A stretch of 64,000 nucleotides of DNA from the NCBI GenBank assembly GCA_024231975.1, contig JAAEQB010000064.1, forward strand, positions 62,001-126,000, given 5' to 3'. Shown piece by piece: positions 1-7,850 of the stretch. How positions within the stretch are numbered: position 1 is the stretch's first letter; each line of letters begins with the position of its first letter. Source of the DNA: Allobosea sp. (lineage in GTDB: Bacteria; Pseudomonadota; Alphaproteobacteria; Rhizobiales; Beijerinckiaceae). Made by a program: the position numbers and the translations under genes. The notes beneath the pieces are model-generated. The model saw nothing but the letters and a program-made list of their open reading frames with translations, was not told the origin of the DNA and ran no database searches.

Positions 1-339
1 GGGCGGTTATTCCTGGGTGGGGCCTTCGCCTTCGCCGGCCTGCGCAACATCATCAACAGGGGCCTGCTGGCGAGCCTGATCGGCGCCCGCGGTGTGCCGT
101 TGCCCGCCGTCACGCTATGGCTCGGCATCGTCTTGCAGATCATCGCCGGACTGATGATCATTTGCGGTATCCAGGTCTCGCTGGCGGCGCTGATGCTGCT
201 CGCCTTCCTGGTGGCGGCGACGCCGATGTTCAATAATTTCTGGGACCATCAGGGGCTGGACCGCGCCAACCGCATCAACGGCTTCGTCGCCAACATCGCG
301 ATCGCCGGCGGCATCCTCGGCCTGATCGGTCAGGCCTGA
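1..339 (+). CDS. DoxX family membrane protein (5' end missing)
   Basis: The open frame runs in from the left edge and ends at TGA 337-339. The visible 112 residues begin with GRLFLGGAFAFAGLRNI, typical of the first helix region of DoxX/DoxD-type proteins, followed by two or three hydrophobic helices and the motif MFNNFWDH late in the chain. DoxX proteins are small four-helix inner-membrane proteins of poorly defined function, sometimes linked to quinone or redox chemistry. Length matches a family member of about 130-150 residues, so only the first 20-40 residues should be missing. It ends 5 bp from the convergent mutarotase gene. An internal GTG at 94 exists, but the family match extends upstream of it, so it is not the start. 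Confidence 0.75.
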   Translation, partial: GRLFLGGAFAFAGLRNIINRGLLASLIGARGVPLPAVTLWLGIVLQIIAGLMIICGIQVSLAALMLLAFLVAATPMFNNFWDHQGLDRANRINGFVANIAIAGGILGLIGQA

Positions 340-344
340 GCCGC

Positions 345-800
345 TCAGCCCGGCTCGCCGGCGATCACGCCCTTGCGGAACAGGAAGCAGCCATAGGGGC
401 GGGGATCGCCGACCTGCACCACGGCGAAAGCCTGCTTCGCCGCCTCGTAGAAGGCGAAGCGCTCGATGCCGGCAAGCGGCTCCGGACGGCCGAGCGCCCG
501 GTCGAGTTCGGCCTGCACCTGTGTCTGCACCTCCGGAATAGCCGCAGCATCGCCTACGACGAGCATGCGCCGCGCCGGCTGCAGCTCGAAATCGGCGATC
601 GGCAACACCGAGAGTATCGCCCGCGCCGCCCGCGCCATGGAAAGGCCGGGCAGGCGCACCAGCCGGCCGCTGGTGGTGGCGCGGGCGATCGTCTCGGCCG
701 GGTGGTTGGCGTCGACCAAAGCGAGATCGTCGCCATGGCCCATGGCGGCAAGGACCCAGAGCAGATCGGCTGAGAGGACCGGGTCGATATTCCTGAGCAT
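345..800 (-). CDS. FucU/RbsD family sugar mutarotase
   Basis: A 151-residue protein of the RbsD/FucU fold, which interconverts anomers of L-fucose or ribose in the cytoplasm. The start MLRNIDPVLSADLL and the following MGHGDDLALVDANHP (about residues 20-34) match FucU; the His in GHGD and the Asp of VDANHP are the usual catalytic/binding positions. A longer open frame runs upstream, but ATG 800 gives the family length and lies 1 nt after the stop of the lactonase gene, so the two are probably translationally coupled. It is the last of three minus-strand genes (aldo/keto reductase, lactonase, mutarotase), the order expected for oxidation of a deoxy-sugar or pentose. Fucose is the likely but unproven substrate. 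Confidence 0.85.
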   Translation of the reverse strand: MLRNIDPVLSADLLWVLAAMGHGDDLALVDANHPAETIARATTSGRLVRLPGLSMARAARAILSVLPIADFELQPARRMLVVGDAAAIPEVQTQVQAELDRALGRPEPLAGIERFAFYEAAKQAFAVVQVGDPRPYGCFLFRKGVIAGEPG

Positions 801-801
801 G

Positions 802-1641
802 TCACTGACGTCCGCGCTGCGAGAGGTAGAGTTTTCGGGCACTGCCGCCAAAAACGGCGGCGCGTTGTGTCTCGGTGAGGTCCACGAGGAGCGCTTTGGC
901 AGCCTCGATCCATTGTCCATAGGAGGCACGCAGCGTCACCACCGGCCAGTCGCTGCCGAAGATCAGGCGCTCCGGGCCGAAGGTTGCGAGGAGATGCGCG
1001 ACGACCGGGCGGAGCGTCTCCAGCGTCCAGTCCGAGCCGGCCTCGGTGACCAGCCCGGAAAGCTTGCAGGTGAGGCGGGGGTGTTTCGCGAGTGCGCTCA
1101 TGCCCTCACGCCAGGTGGTCAGGTCGCCCGATACGAGGTCGGGCTTTGCGCCGTGGTCGATGACGCAGGTAAGGTCCGGATGCCGCTCCAGCACGGTGAG
1201 CATCGCCGGGATATGGCACGGCTTCAGCAGCGCGTCGAAGACGAGGCCGTTCGCGATCATCGCCTCGAAGGCTGCTGCCAGCTCGCTGCGCGCCAGCCAG
1301 TTGTCGTCGGCAATGTCCTGAACCATCGGGCGCAGGCCGACGAGCAACGGGTCGGCCGCCAGGGTGGCGATGCGCTCCGCTACATCAGGCGCATCGAAAT
1401 CGGTCCAGCCGACCACACCGGCAACGAAGGGCGTCGTCGCCGCGATCTCGAGCAGATAGGCGGTCTCGGCCTCGGTCGGGGCCGCCTGGACCAGGATGGT
1501 GCTGGTGATGCCATGTGCGGCGAGGAGCGGGGCGAGGTCGGCTGGACCGAAATCGCGATGGATCACGCCCAGCGCCGGCGTCAGCCAGCCATAATCGCTG
1601 CGGGCGAGGCTCCAGAAGTGCTGATGGGCGTCGATGCGCAT
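802..1641 (-). CDS. Amidohydrolase_2 family sugar lactonase (L-fucono-lactonase-like)
   Basis: A 279-residue metal-dependent hydrolase of the amidohydrolase_2 / L-fucono-1,5-lactonase group. The N-terminus MRIDAHQHFW carries the beta-1 HxH motif. CVIDHGAKP and the C-terminal FGSDWPV (the Asp on beta-8) complete the TIM-barrel signature. It should open the lactone made by the neighbouring sugar dehydrogenase to the free sugar acid. ATG 1641 was chosen because it begins right at the conserved motif, 4 nt after the stop of the upstream gene; an ATG at 1665 would add eight residues and overlap that gene. Neither start has a strong Shine-Dalgarno sequence, so coupling is likely. Confidence 0.82.
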   Translation of the reverse strand: MRIDAHQHFWSLARSDYGWLTPALGVIHRDFGPADLAPLLAAHGITSTILVQAAPTEAETAYLLEIAATTPFVAGVVGWTDFDAPDVAERIATLAADPLLVGLRPMVQDIADDNWLARSELAAAFEAMIANGLVFDALLKPCHIPAMLTVLERHPDLTCVIDHGAKPDLVSGDLTTWREGMSALAKHPRLTCKLSGLVTEAGSDWTLETLRPVVAHLLATFGPERLIFGSDWPVVTLRASYGQWIEAAKALLVDLTETQRAAVFGGSARKLYLSQRGRQ

Positions 1642-1645
1642 GGCG

Positions 1646-2668
1646 TCAAACGGGAACCGGGACATCGGCGCCGAGCAGACCCTCGGCCTTCAGCTCTGTC
1701 CAGAGGGCGGTCGGAATCGGAGCCGAGAGCTCGGCGACCTGATCGGCGACCTCCTCCGGCTTGACCGCGCCCATGACCAAGCTCGCCACGGCGGGATGGC
1801 CGAGCGGGAATTGCAAGGCGGCGCGGCGCAGCGGCACGCCATGGCGGGCGCAGACCGCTTCGATCGCCGCGACACGGGCGAGGATCTGGGGCGGCGCCGG
1901 CTGGTAGTTGTATTTCGCGCCAAGGATAGGGCCGGTGGCGAGGATGCCGGAATTGAAGACGCCGCCGAGCATCAGGTCGATGCCCTTCTGCTGTGCCAGC
2001 GGCATGAAGGAGGCGAGCCCCGGCTGCTCCAGCAGGGAATAGCGTCCGGCCAGCAGCATGGTGTCGAAGTCGCCGGCCCTGGCGAAGCGCTCGCACATCT
2101 CGGCTTCGTTGACGCCGACGCCGATCGCCCTGACCGCGCCGCCGGCGCGCAACTTGTCGAGGGCGCGATAGGCGCCGTCCATGGCCTGCGCGAAGCGTTC
2201 CTCGATCGCATCCTTGCCATGGGTCCAGACATCGACGTCGTGGATCAGGACGATGTCGATGCGGTCGACACCGAGGCGCAGCGCCGACTGCTCCAGCGAA
2301 CGCATGGCGCCGTCATAGGAATAGTCGAAGCGCAGGCCATGCGGCAGGCCGCCGAGATAGCCGGAGCCGTTGCCGCGCCCGGCGAAGGGCTCGGCGACGC
2401 GCCCGACCTTGGTCGAGATGACCACATCCTTGCGCCCCGAGCGCCGCAGCGCCGCGCCGATCCGGTGCTCGGAGAGGCCGTGGCCGTAGAGCGGCGAGGT
2501 GTCGACCAGATTGATGCCGGAAGCGAGCGCTGTCTCGACCGTCTCGACCGCACTCGCCTCGTCGATATGGGCATAGAGATCGCCCAGCGGCGCTCCGCCG
2601 AAACCGAGCGTCGTGACCTTGAGACCGGAACGACCAAGCGGTCGAAGAGGAAGCGCAGAAGTCGTCAT
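1646..2668 (-). CDS. Aldo/keto reductase, sugar 1-dehydrogenase type
   Basis: A 340-residue aldo/keto reductase. The catalytic tetrad is visible: Asp56 (NLVDTSP), Tyr61 (PLYGHG), Lys87 (ISTKVGR) and His143 (VLIHDVD). The subgroup resembles D-threo-aldose 1-dehydrogenase / L-fucose dehydrogenase, which oxidises L-fucose-like sugars at C1 to the lactone with NAD(P). That fits the lactonase and mutarotase directly downstream. It is the first gene of the minus-strand trio and is transcribed from the region shared with the divergent ABC importer. Pyridoxal 4-dehydrogenases belong to the same family, so the substrate rests on context rather than residues. Confidence 0.85.
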   Translation of the reverse strand: MTTSALPLRPLGRSGLKVTTLGFGGAPLGDLYAHIDEASAVETVETALASGINLVDTSPLYGHGLSEHRIGAALRRSGRKDVVISTKVGRVAEPFAGRGNGSGYLGGLPHGLRFDYSYDGAMRSLEQSALRLGVDRIDIVLIHDVDVWTHGKDAIEERFAQAMDGAYRALDKLRAGGAVRAIGVGVNEAEMCERFARAGDFDTMLLAGRYSLLEQPGLASFMPLAQQKGIDLMLGGVFNSGILATGPILGAKYNYQPAPPQILARVAAIEAVCARHGVPLRRAALQFPLGHPAVASLVMGAVKPEEVADQVAELSAPIPTALWTELKAEGLLGADVPVPV

Positions 2669-2690
2669 CGGAGCCCGGGTGCTCGGTCGT

Positions 2691-2730
2691 GTTGCATCAC
2701 TATGTGCACGTCAACATGTTAGCTTGCAAC
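2691..2730. promoter_or_regulatory. Candidate operator in the divergent sugar-oxidation promoter
   Basis: The 184-bp gap between the aldo/keto reductase and the ABC binding-protein gene holds nested symmetry. GTTGCA (2691-2696) is mirrored by TGCAAC (2725-2730). Inside lie the palindromes GTGCAC (2704-2709) and AACATGTT (2713-2720). The FCD-type GntR regulator at 7100-7774 in the same locus is the obvious candidate binder. Footprint and dyad assignment are inferred. Confidence 0.4.
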
Positions 2731-2852
2731 CGCCTTCGTTCCGGACTAGCGTGCGCACCATTCCGGCGGGTGCGGGCCATGCTGAGCCTACCTGCCGGAA
2801 CAGGATCAAGACGGCCCGCAAGGACCGCATATCAGTCCAGGGGAGGACATCC

Positions 2853-4202
2853 ATGACCGAGATCTTGAAGCCGACGCGGCGTGGCCTGCTGCGCGGTGCT
2901 GCCGCGCTCGGCGCGACCGGCGCCATCGCCTCGCCGCTGGTGCTGCGCGAGGCGCACGCCCAGGCCGCGTTCAACTGGAAGCGCTTCTCCGGTCAGTCGA
3001 TCGACGTGCTGCTGGTCAAGAATCCGCGCTCGGACCTGTTCCAGGCCGCCGAGAAGGAGTTCACCGAGCTCACCGGCATCAAGGTCTCCTCCGAGCAGGT
3101 GCCGGAGCAGCAGCAGCGCCAGAAGGCGGTGATCGAGTTCGCCTCGGGCAAGCCGAGCTTCGACGTCAGCGCGATCTCGCTGCATGTGCAAAAGCGCATG
3201 GCCGCCAAGGGCAAATGGTTCGCCGACCTCTCGCCCATGATCAAGGACGCCTCGCTGACCTCGCCCGACTTCAACTTCGAGGATTTCGGCGCCGGCGCCG
3301 TCGCCTATGCCCGCCAGGCCGATGGGGCGCTCGATACGCTGCCCTATTTCGTCGACTACTGGATGGTCTACTACAACAAGGAACTCTTCGACGCGAAGGG
3401 CGTCGCCTACCCGAAGAGCATGGACGAGATGGCGGTCGCCGCCGCCAAGCTGCACGACCCGGCCAAGGGCGTCGCCGGCTTCGTCTCGCGCGGCCTGAAG
3501 AACGCCAACGTCCCGGTCTGGGCCTGCCTGCTGCTCGGCCAGGGCGTCGAGACCACCTCGGCCGACGGCAAGCTCTTGACCGATACGCCCGAGGCGATCT
3601 GGGCCGGCGAGCTCTACAAGAAGCTCAACAAGGACACCGGCCCGGTCGGCTCTGTCGGCTTCAACTGGAACGAATGCCAGACCACCTTCATGCAGGGCCG
3701 CGCCGCGATGTGGCTCGACGGCATCGGCTTCGCGACCCCGCTGGAAGATCCCAGCAAGTCGCGCATCGTCGGCAAGGTCGGCTATGGCGTCACCCCGCCC
3801 GGGCCGAAGGCGCATCATGCCGGCATGTTCGGCGACGGCATCGGCATCTCGCGCGGCTCCTCCAAGAAGGAAGCGGCCTGGCTCTACATCCAGTTCATCA
3901 CCAACAAGGCCCAACAGCTCGCCATGCTGAAGGCCGGTGCCGGCGCCCCGGCCCGTTCCTCGGCCTATCTCGACACGGCGACGATCGAGGCCTCGAAGTT
4001 CGGCAAGCAGTATTTCGAGTGCCTGCTGCAGTCGGCCAAGATCGCCCGCGCCGCGCTGCCGCAGATCGTCCCGGTCACCGAGTTCCGTGACGTCTTCGGC
4101 GTCGGCCTGACCAACATGATCGGTGGCGCCGATGTCGCGGCCGAGCTGAAGAAGGCGACGGAGGCCTTCGCGCCGGTGCTGGCCAAGAGCGAGCAGGGCT
4201 GA
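2853..4202 (+). CDS. Sugar ABC transporter substrate-binding protein (CUT1)
   Basis: A 449-residue extracellular solute-binding protein of family 1. The N-terminus has a twin-arginine-like signal (PTRRGLLRG, residues 7-15) with a cleavage region near REAHAQA (about residue 36). The start at ATG 2853 is preceded by a strong GGGGAGG, so the longer upstream open frame is not used. The mature part carries the usual features: an N-terminal lobe ending in FDVSAISL, aromatic sugar-contact candidates in YFVDYWMVYYN, and a TTFMQGRAAMWLDG motif in the second half. It is followed by two permeases (4394, 5323) and is divergent from the sugar-oxidation trio, which suggests it imports that sugar. No ATPase gene follows in this cluster. 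Confidence 0.88.
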   Translation: MTEILKPTRRGLLRGAAALGATGAIASPLVLREAHAQAAFNWKRFSGQSIDVLLVKNPRSDLFQAAEKEFTELTGIKVSSEQVPEQQQRQKAVIEFASGKPSFDVSAISLHVQKRMAAKGKWFADLSPMIKDASLTSPDFNFEDFGAGAVAYARQADGALDTLPYFVDYWMVYYNKELFDAKGVAYPKSMDEMAVAAAKLHDPAKGVAGFVSRGLKNANVPVWACLLLGQGVETTSADGKLLTDTPEAIWAGELYKKLNKDTGPVGSVGFNWNECQTTFMQGRAAMWLDGIGFATPLEDPSKSRIVGKVGYGVTPPGPKAHHAGMFGDGIGISRGSSKKEAAWLYIQFITNKAQQLAMLKAGAGAPARSSAYLDTATIEASKFGKQYFECLLQSAKIARAALPQIVPVTEFRDVFGVGLTNMIGGADVAAELKKATEAFAPVLAKSEQG

Positions 4203-4219
4203 GGGCGGTTCGACAGAGT

Positions 4220-4352
4220 CCCCTCTCCCCTTGCGGGAGAGGGTTAGGGTGAGGGGTCTCGCGACGCGGACCGTTGGCGGCGCGCAGGGCTTCCACGACC
4301 TGCGCGACCCCTCATCCGCCTGCCGGCACCTTCTCCCGCAAGGGGAGAAGGG
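4220..4352. repeat. Intergenic palindromic element, type A copy 1
   Basis: Two oppositely oriented arms lie between the binding-protein gene and its permease. The left arm (4220-4256) contains CCCTCTCCCCTTGCGGGAGA and the right arm (4308-4352) contains TTCTCCCGCAAGGGGAGAAG. Each arm is itself a hairpin around TTGC/GCAA, and the arms are inverted relative to each other. The same design recurs at 33132-33280 and 56523-56656. It sits inside a transcription unit, so it may attenuate or process the message. Confidence 0.8.
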
Positions 4353-4393
4353 AGCGGTGGTATTCGATCGCTTGACCGAATGAAGCAGAACAC

Positions 4394-5323
4394 ATGACCA
4401 GCACCACCTTGCCAGCCAGCAGCCTGACGGGCCCGGCGCCAGCTCCTGCGGCGGATTCGCGGGATTTCACGCCGCGCTACTGGCTGTTCTCTTTGCCGGC
4501 GGTGCTGATCATCGCCAGCGTGATCGTCTTCCCCTGGCTGTTCACGCTCTACATGTCGACGCAGGACTGGAAGATCGGCGGCGGCCAGGAATTCATCGGC
4601 CTGCAGAACTTCGTCGAGCTCGCGCGCGATCCGCGCTTCATCGAGTCGATGGGGCACACCTTCTACTACACGGTGCTCGCGGTCGTGCTGCCGATCCTGT
4701 TCGGCACGGCGGCGGCGCTGGTCTTCCATCGCGAGTTTCCCTTCAGGGGCCTGCTGCGCACCATCTTCGTGATGCCGATGATGGCGACGCCGGTCGCGGT
4801 CGCGCTGGTCTGGACGATGATGTTCCACCCCCAGCTCGGCGTGCTCAACTACCTGCTCTCGCTGGTCGGCATCGGTCCGCAGGCCTGGGTCTATTCGCCC
4901 AACACGGTGATCCCGACGCTGATCCTGGTCGAGGTCTGGCACTGGACGCCGCTGGTCATGCTGATCGTGCTTGGCGGATTGGCCGGGCTGCCGCGAGAAC
5001 CTTACGAGTCGGCGCTGATCGACGGCGCCAATGCCTGGCACATGTTCCGGCACATCACGCTGCCGCTGGTCTGGCCCTTCATCATGGTCGCGATCGTGAT
5101 CCGCACCATCGACGCGCTGAAGGCCTTCGACACGATCTTCGTGATCACCCAGGGCGGGCCGGGAACGGCGTCCGAGACGCTCAACATCTTCCTCTACCTG
5201 CAGGCCTTCCAGTTCTACAAGATCGGCTACGCCTCCGCGGTCGTGGTGATCTTCTTCGTCATCATCATCATGCTGTCGCTGCTGCTGCTCTATGCGCGCC
5301 AGAAGTCGAAGTGGAACGCGTGA
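4394..5323 (+). CDS. Sugar ABC transporter permease, MalF/UgpA type
   Basis: A 309-residue inner-membrane permease. A proline/alanine-rich cytoplasmic N-terminus (residues 1-25) precedes about six transmembrane helices; the first is near YWLFSLPAVLIIASVIVFPW. The ABC-permease EAA loop is visible as EPYESALIDGANAWHMFRHITLP (about residues 200-222), the contact site for the ATPase. Near the end, FVITQGGPGTASETL is typical of MalF-like CUT1 permeases. The stop codon overlaps the ATG of the partner permease by one base (TGATG), which indicates coupled translation. Confidence 0.88.
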   Translation: MTSTTLPASSLTGPAPAPAADSRDFTPRYWLFSLPAVLIIASVIVFPWLFTLYMSTQDWKIGGGQEFIGLQNFVELARDPRFIESMGHTFYYTVLAVVLPILFGTAAALVFHREFPFRGLLRTIFVMPMMATPVAVALVWTMMFHPQLGVLNYLLSLVGIGPQAWVYSPNTVIPTLILVEVWHWTPLVMLIVLGGLAGLPREPYESALIDGANAWHMFRHITLPLVWPFIMVAIVIRTIDALKAFDTIFVITQGGPGTASETLNIFLYLQAFQFYKIGYASAVVVIFFVIIIMLSLLLLYARQKSKWNA

Positions 5324-6141
5324 TGAAGCGGCTCCTCTCGAAATTCGGCTTCTACGCCTCGGTCTTCATGCTGGTCTCGCCGGCGGTGCTGGTCTTCCTC
5401 TGGATGATCTCGCTCTCGCTGAAGAACGAGCTCGACAACACCGCCTTCCCGCCGGTGTTCATCCCGAGCCCGCCGACCTTCGCGAACTATCTCGACGTGT
5501 TCGAGAAGAACAATTTCGCGCTCTATCTCTGGAATTCGATCCTGGTGACGGGCGGCGCGGTGCTGGTCGGTCTCGCCGTCGGCGTGCCCGCGGGCTACGG
5601 CATCGCCCGCGGCAAGGCCCATAAGTTTGCGATCCTGATCCTGGTCGCGCGGATGACGCCGGCGCTGTCTTATCTGATCCCGCTCTTCCTGCTGTTCCAG
5701 ATCACCGGCCTCGTCGGCACGGTGACGGCGCTGGTGATCACCCATCTCGTCATCACCATCCCGATCATCGTCTGGATCATGATCGGGTATTTCGAGAACG
5801 TCCCGATGGAGCTGGAGGACGCCGCCCGCATCGACGGCGCCACGACCTGGCAGGCTTTCCGCCATGTCGCGCTGCCTTTGGCCAGGCCCGGCATCGTCGT
5901 CGGCGGCATCCTCGCCTTCATCTTCTCCTGGAACAACTTCATCTTCTCGGTGGTGCTCGGCGGCAAGGCGAGCCGGACGCTGCCCTCCGCCGTCTACAAC
6001 TCGCTGACCTTCGAGCAGATCTCCTGGGGTCCGCTCGCGGCCGCCGCTTTGCTCGTCACGCTTCCCGTCCTGCTGCTGACCGTCCTCGCCCAGCGCGAGA
6101 TCGTCGCCGGCCTCTCCGCCGGAGGGCTCAAGGATGGCTGA
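5323..6141 (+). CDS. Sugar ABC transporter permease, MalG/UgpE type
   Basis: A 272-residue second permease of the CUT1 importer. ATG 5323 overlaps the preceding stop by one base and gives MKRLLSKFGFYAS; a GTG at 5311 would add four residues and is less likely. Six hydrophobic segments are apparent. The EAA loop reads MELEDAARIDGATTWQAFRHVALP (about residues 162-185), followed by the conserved FSWNNFIFSVVL region and a C-terminal GLSAGGLKDG, typical of MalG-like proteins. No ATP-binding gene follows; the nearest suitable one in the window is the UgpC-type ATPase at 12686-13741 in another operon. Confidence 0.88.
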   Translation: MKRLLSKFGFYASVFMLVSPAVLVFLWMISLSLKNELDNTAFPPVFIPSPPTFANYLDVFEKNNFALYLWNSILVTGGAVLVGLAVGVPAGYGIARGKAHKFAILILVARMTPALSYLIPLFLLFQITGLVGTVTALVITHLVITIPIIVWIMIGYFENVPMELEDAARIDGATTWQAFRHVALPLARPGIVVGGILAFIFSWNNFIFSVVLGGKASRTLPSAVYNSLTFEQISWGPLAAAALLVTLPVLLLTVLAQREIVAGLSAGGLKDG

Positions 6142-6192
6142 TATCGCCTGCCAAACTTCTCAGTCGGACATCTCACGGAAAGACGCTTCGCA

Positions 6193-7089
6193 ATGGCTCT
6201 GAATCCCAACCGCTTCGGCCTCTCCTGCGCCATCACCACGCCGATGCGGGAAGGCGGCGCCGTCGACCTGCCGCGGCTCGTCCACCATGCCAAGCATGTT
6301 CTGGCCAATGGCTGCGACTCTGTCACGCTGTTCGGTACCACCGGCGAGGGCGCGGCGCTCGGCGCCCCGGCTCGCACCGCCATGCTCGGTGCCTTGGTCG
6401 GCGCCGGCATCGACCCGGCCAGGCAGATTTATGCCGGCGTCGCCGCCGCCTCGCTGCATGAGGCGGTCGACCAGGCGCAGACGGCGCTGAATGTCGGTGC
6501 CAAGGGCCTCTTGGTCGCGCCGCCCTTTTACTTCAAGGGCGTCGGCGATGAGGGGCTCTATGCCTGGTTCTCGCAGTTCTTCGAGAAGCTTGGCGCCTCC
6601 GCCCGCAACACCATCCTCTACCACATCCCCTCGGTGACGGCGGTCGATATCTCGGTCGGGTTGGTCGAGCGGCTGAAGAAGGCGTTCCCGGGCGTCGTCA
6701 CCGGCGTCAAGGATTCCTCCTGCGACTACCCGACGACCGAAGCGTTCCTGAAGGCGCATGGCGAGCTCGCCATCCTGGTCGGAGACGAGCGCCTGCTCGG
6801 CCGCGCCGTCCGCGCCGGTGCGCAGGGCTCGATCTGTGGCGCTGCCAACCTCGTGCCGCATCTGCTGCGCCCGGTCGTCTACGAGGGCGCCGAGGACGCG
6901 ACGGTGAACGCGCTGGTCGACGAGATCTGCTCCTATCCGGTGCTGCCGGCGGTGAAGGCGCTGGTCGGCCATCTCCATGGCGATGCCGGCTACGGCCCGA
7001 TGCGGGCGCCGTTGGTCACGCTCGACGAAGGCCAGCGCAAGGCGCTGTTCGCCGCCTTCGATCGCATCACCCGCGCCAAGGCTGCCTGA
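6193..7089 (+). CDS. DapA/KDG-aldolase family class I aldolase
   Basis: A 298-residue (beta/alpha)8 protein of the dihydrodipicolinate synthase / N-acetylneuraminate lyase family. The Schiff-base lysine is Lys173 (GVKDSS), the catalytic tyrosine Tyr143 (LYHIPS), and the pyruvate-carboxylate loop is GTTGEG (48-53). The DapA consensus GTTGESPTL is not kept after GTTGE, which argues against lysine biosynthesis and for cleavage of a 2-keto-3-deoxy sugar acid. It follows the sugar importer and precedes its regulator, so a catabolic aldolase (for example for a keto-deoxy-fuconate or pentonate) is the best reading. A dehydratase that would supply this substrate is not in the cluster. Confidence 0.82.
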   Translation: MALNPNRFGLSCAITTPMREGGAVDLPRLVHHAKHVLANGCDSVTLFGTTGEGAALGAPARTAMLGALVGAGIDPARQIYAGVAAASLHEAVDQAQTALNVGAKGLLVAPPFYFKGVGDEGLYAWFSQFFEKLGASARNTILYHIPSVTAVDISVGLVERLKKAFPGVVTGVKDSSCDYPTTEAFLKAHGELAILVGDERLLGRAVRAGAQGSICGAANLVPHLLRPVVYEGAEDATVNALVDEICSYPVLPAVKALVGHLHGDAGYGPMRAPLVTLDEGQRKALFAAFDRITRAKAA

Positions 7090-7099
7090 GGAGGATGCG

Positions 7100-7774
7100 A
7101 TGAGCCAGTCCGAGCCGGAACGCGACGGCGAGCCGCTGAAGCTCAGGGAGCGGGCCTATGCCAGCTTCACCGAGCGGCTGCTCGCGCGCGAGATCCGGCC
7201 GGGCCAGTTCGTCACCCAGCGCGAGCTCGTCGCCATGACGGGCTATCCGCTCGGGGCGATCCGCGAATTGATCCCGCGGCTGGAGGCGGAGGGGTTGATC
7301 AAGACCGTGCCGCAGCGCGGCATGCAGGTCGCCCATGTCGACCTCAACCTGATTCGCAACGCCTTCCAGTTCCGGCTCTTCCTGGAGAAGGAGGCGACGG
7401 CCGCCTATACGCGCACCGCGACCGACGAAGAGATCGCCGAGCAGCGCCAGCGGCACGAGGCGATCATCCGCCGCGCCGAGGCCGGCGGCGACGAGACGCT
7501 GATCGAGGATGCCGAGAATGTCGACCGGCTGATGCACGAGATGATCATCGACCATCTCGACAACGACATCGTCAGCCAGGCCTTCCGCGTCACCTGGCTG
7601 AAGATCCGGCTGATCCGGCAATACGAGACGCGCATCCAGAACCACATCCTGATCCCGGTGATGCAGGACCATCTCAAGATCATCGCGGCGATCGAGTCGC
7701 GCGACCCCGAGGCCGCTGCTGCCGAGATGAGCGCACATATCAACAACGCTCGGACGAGGGCGATGAGCTACTGA
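7100..7774 (+). CDS. GntR family transcriptional regulator (FCD domain)
   Basis: A 224-residue regulator: an N-terminal winged helix (about residues 14-78, with LVAMTGYPLGAIRELIPRLE as the recognition region and the wing KTVPQRGMQV) and a C-terminal all-helical FCD ligand domain (about 85-215). The start at ATG 7100 follows GAGGA by a few bases and lies 10 nt after the aldolase stop. It probably senses a sugar acid or keto acid of this pathway and represses the divergent promoter at 2669-2852. It also sits directly before the TRAP genes, so it may control both importers. Confidence 0.88.
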   Translation: MSQSEPERDGEPLKLRERAYASFTERLLAREIRPGQFVTQRELVAMTGYPLGAIRELIPRLEAEGLIKTVPQRGMQVAHVDLNLIRNAFQFRLFLEKEATAAYTRTATDEEIAEQRQRHEAIIRRAEAGGDETLIEDAENVDRLMHEMIIDHLDNDIVSQAFRVTWLKIRLIRQYETRIQNHILIPVMQDHLKIIAAIESRDPEAAAAEMSAHINNARTRAMSY

Positions 7775-7850
7775 CGACGATCGGGCGCCGGTCGAGAAAA
7801 GGCGCCAGGGCGACGAGCCGGAAAACCGGCCGTTCAGGGAGGAGAACACG

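Noticed and set aside
6193..7089. Calling this gene dapA
   Set aside because: Catalytic Lys and Tyr are kept, but the post-GTTGE sequence differs from lysine-pathway DapA and the neighbours are sugar catabolism genes.
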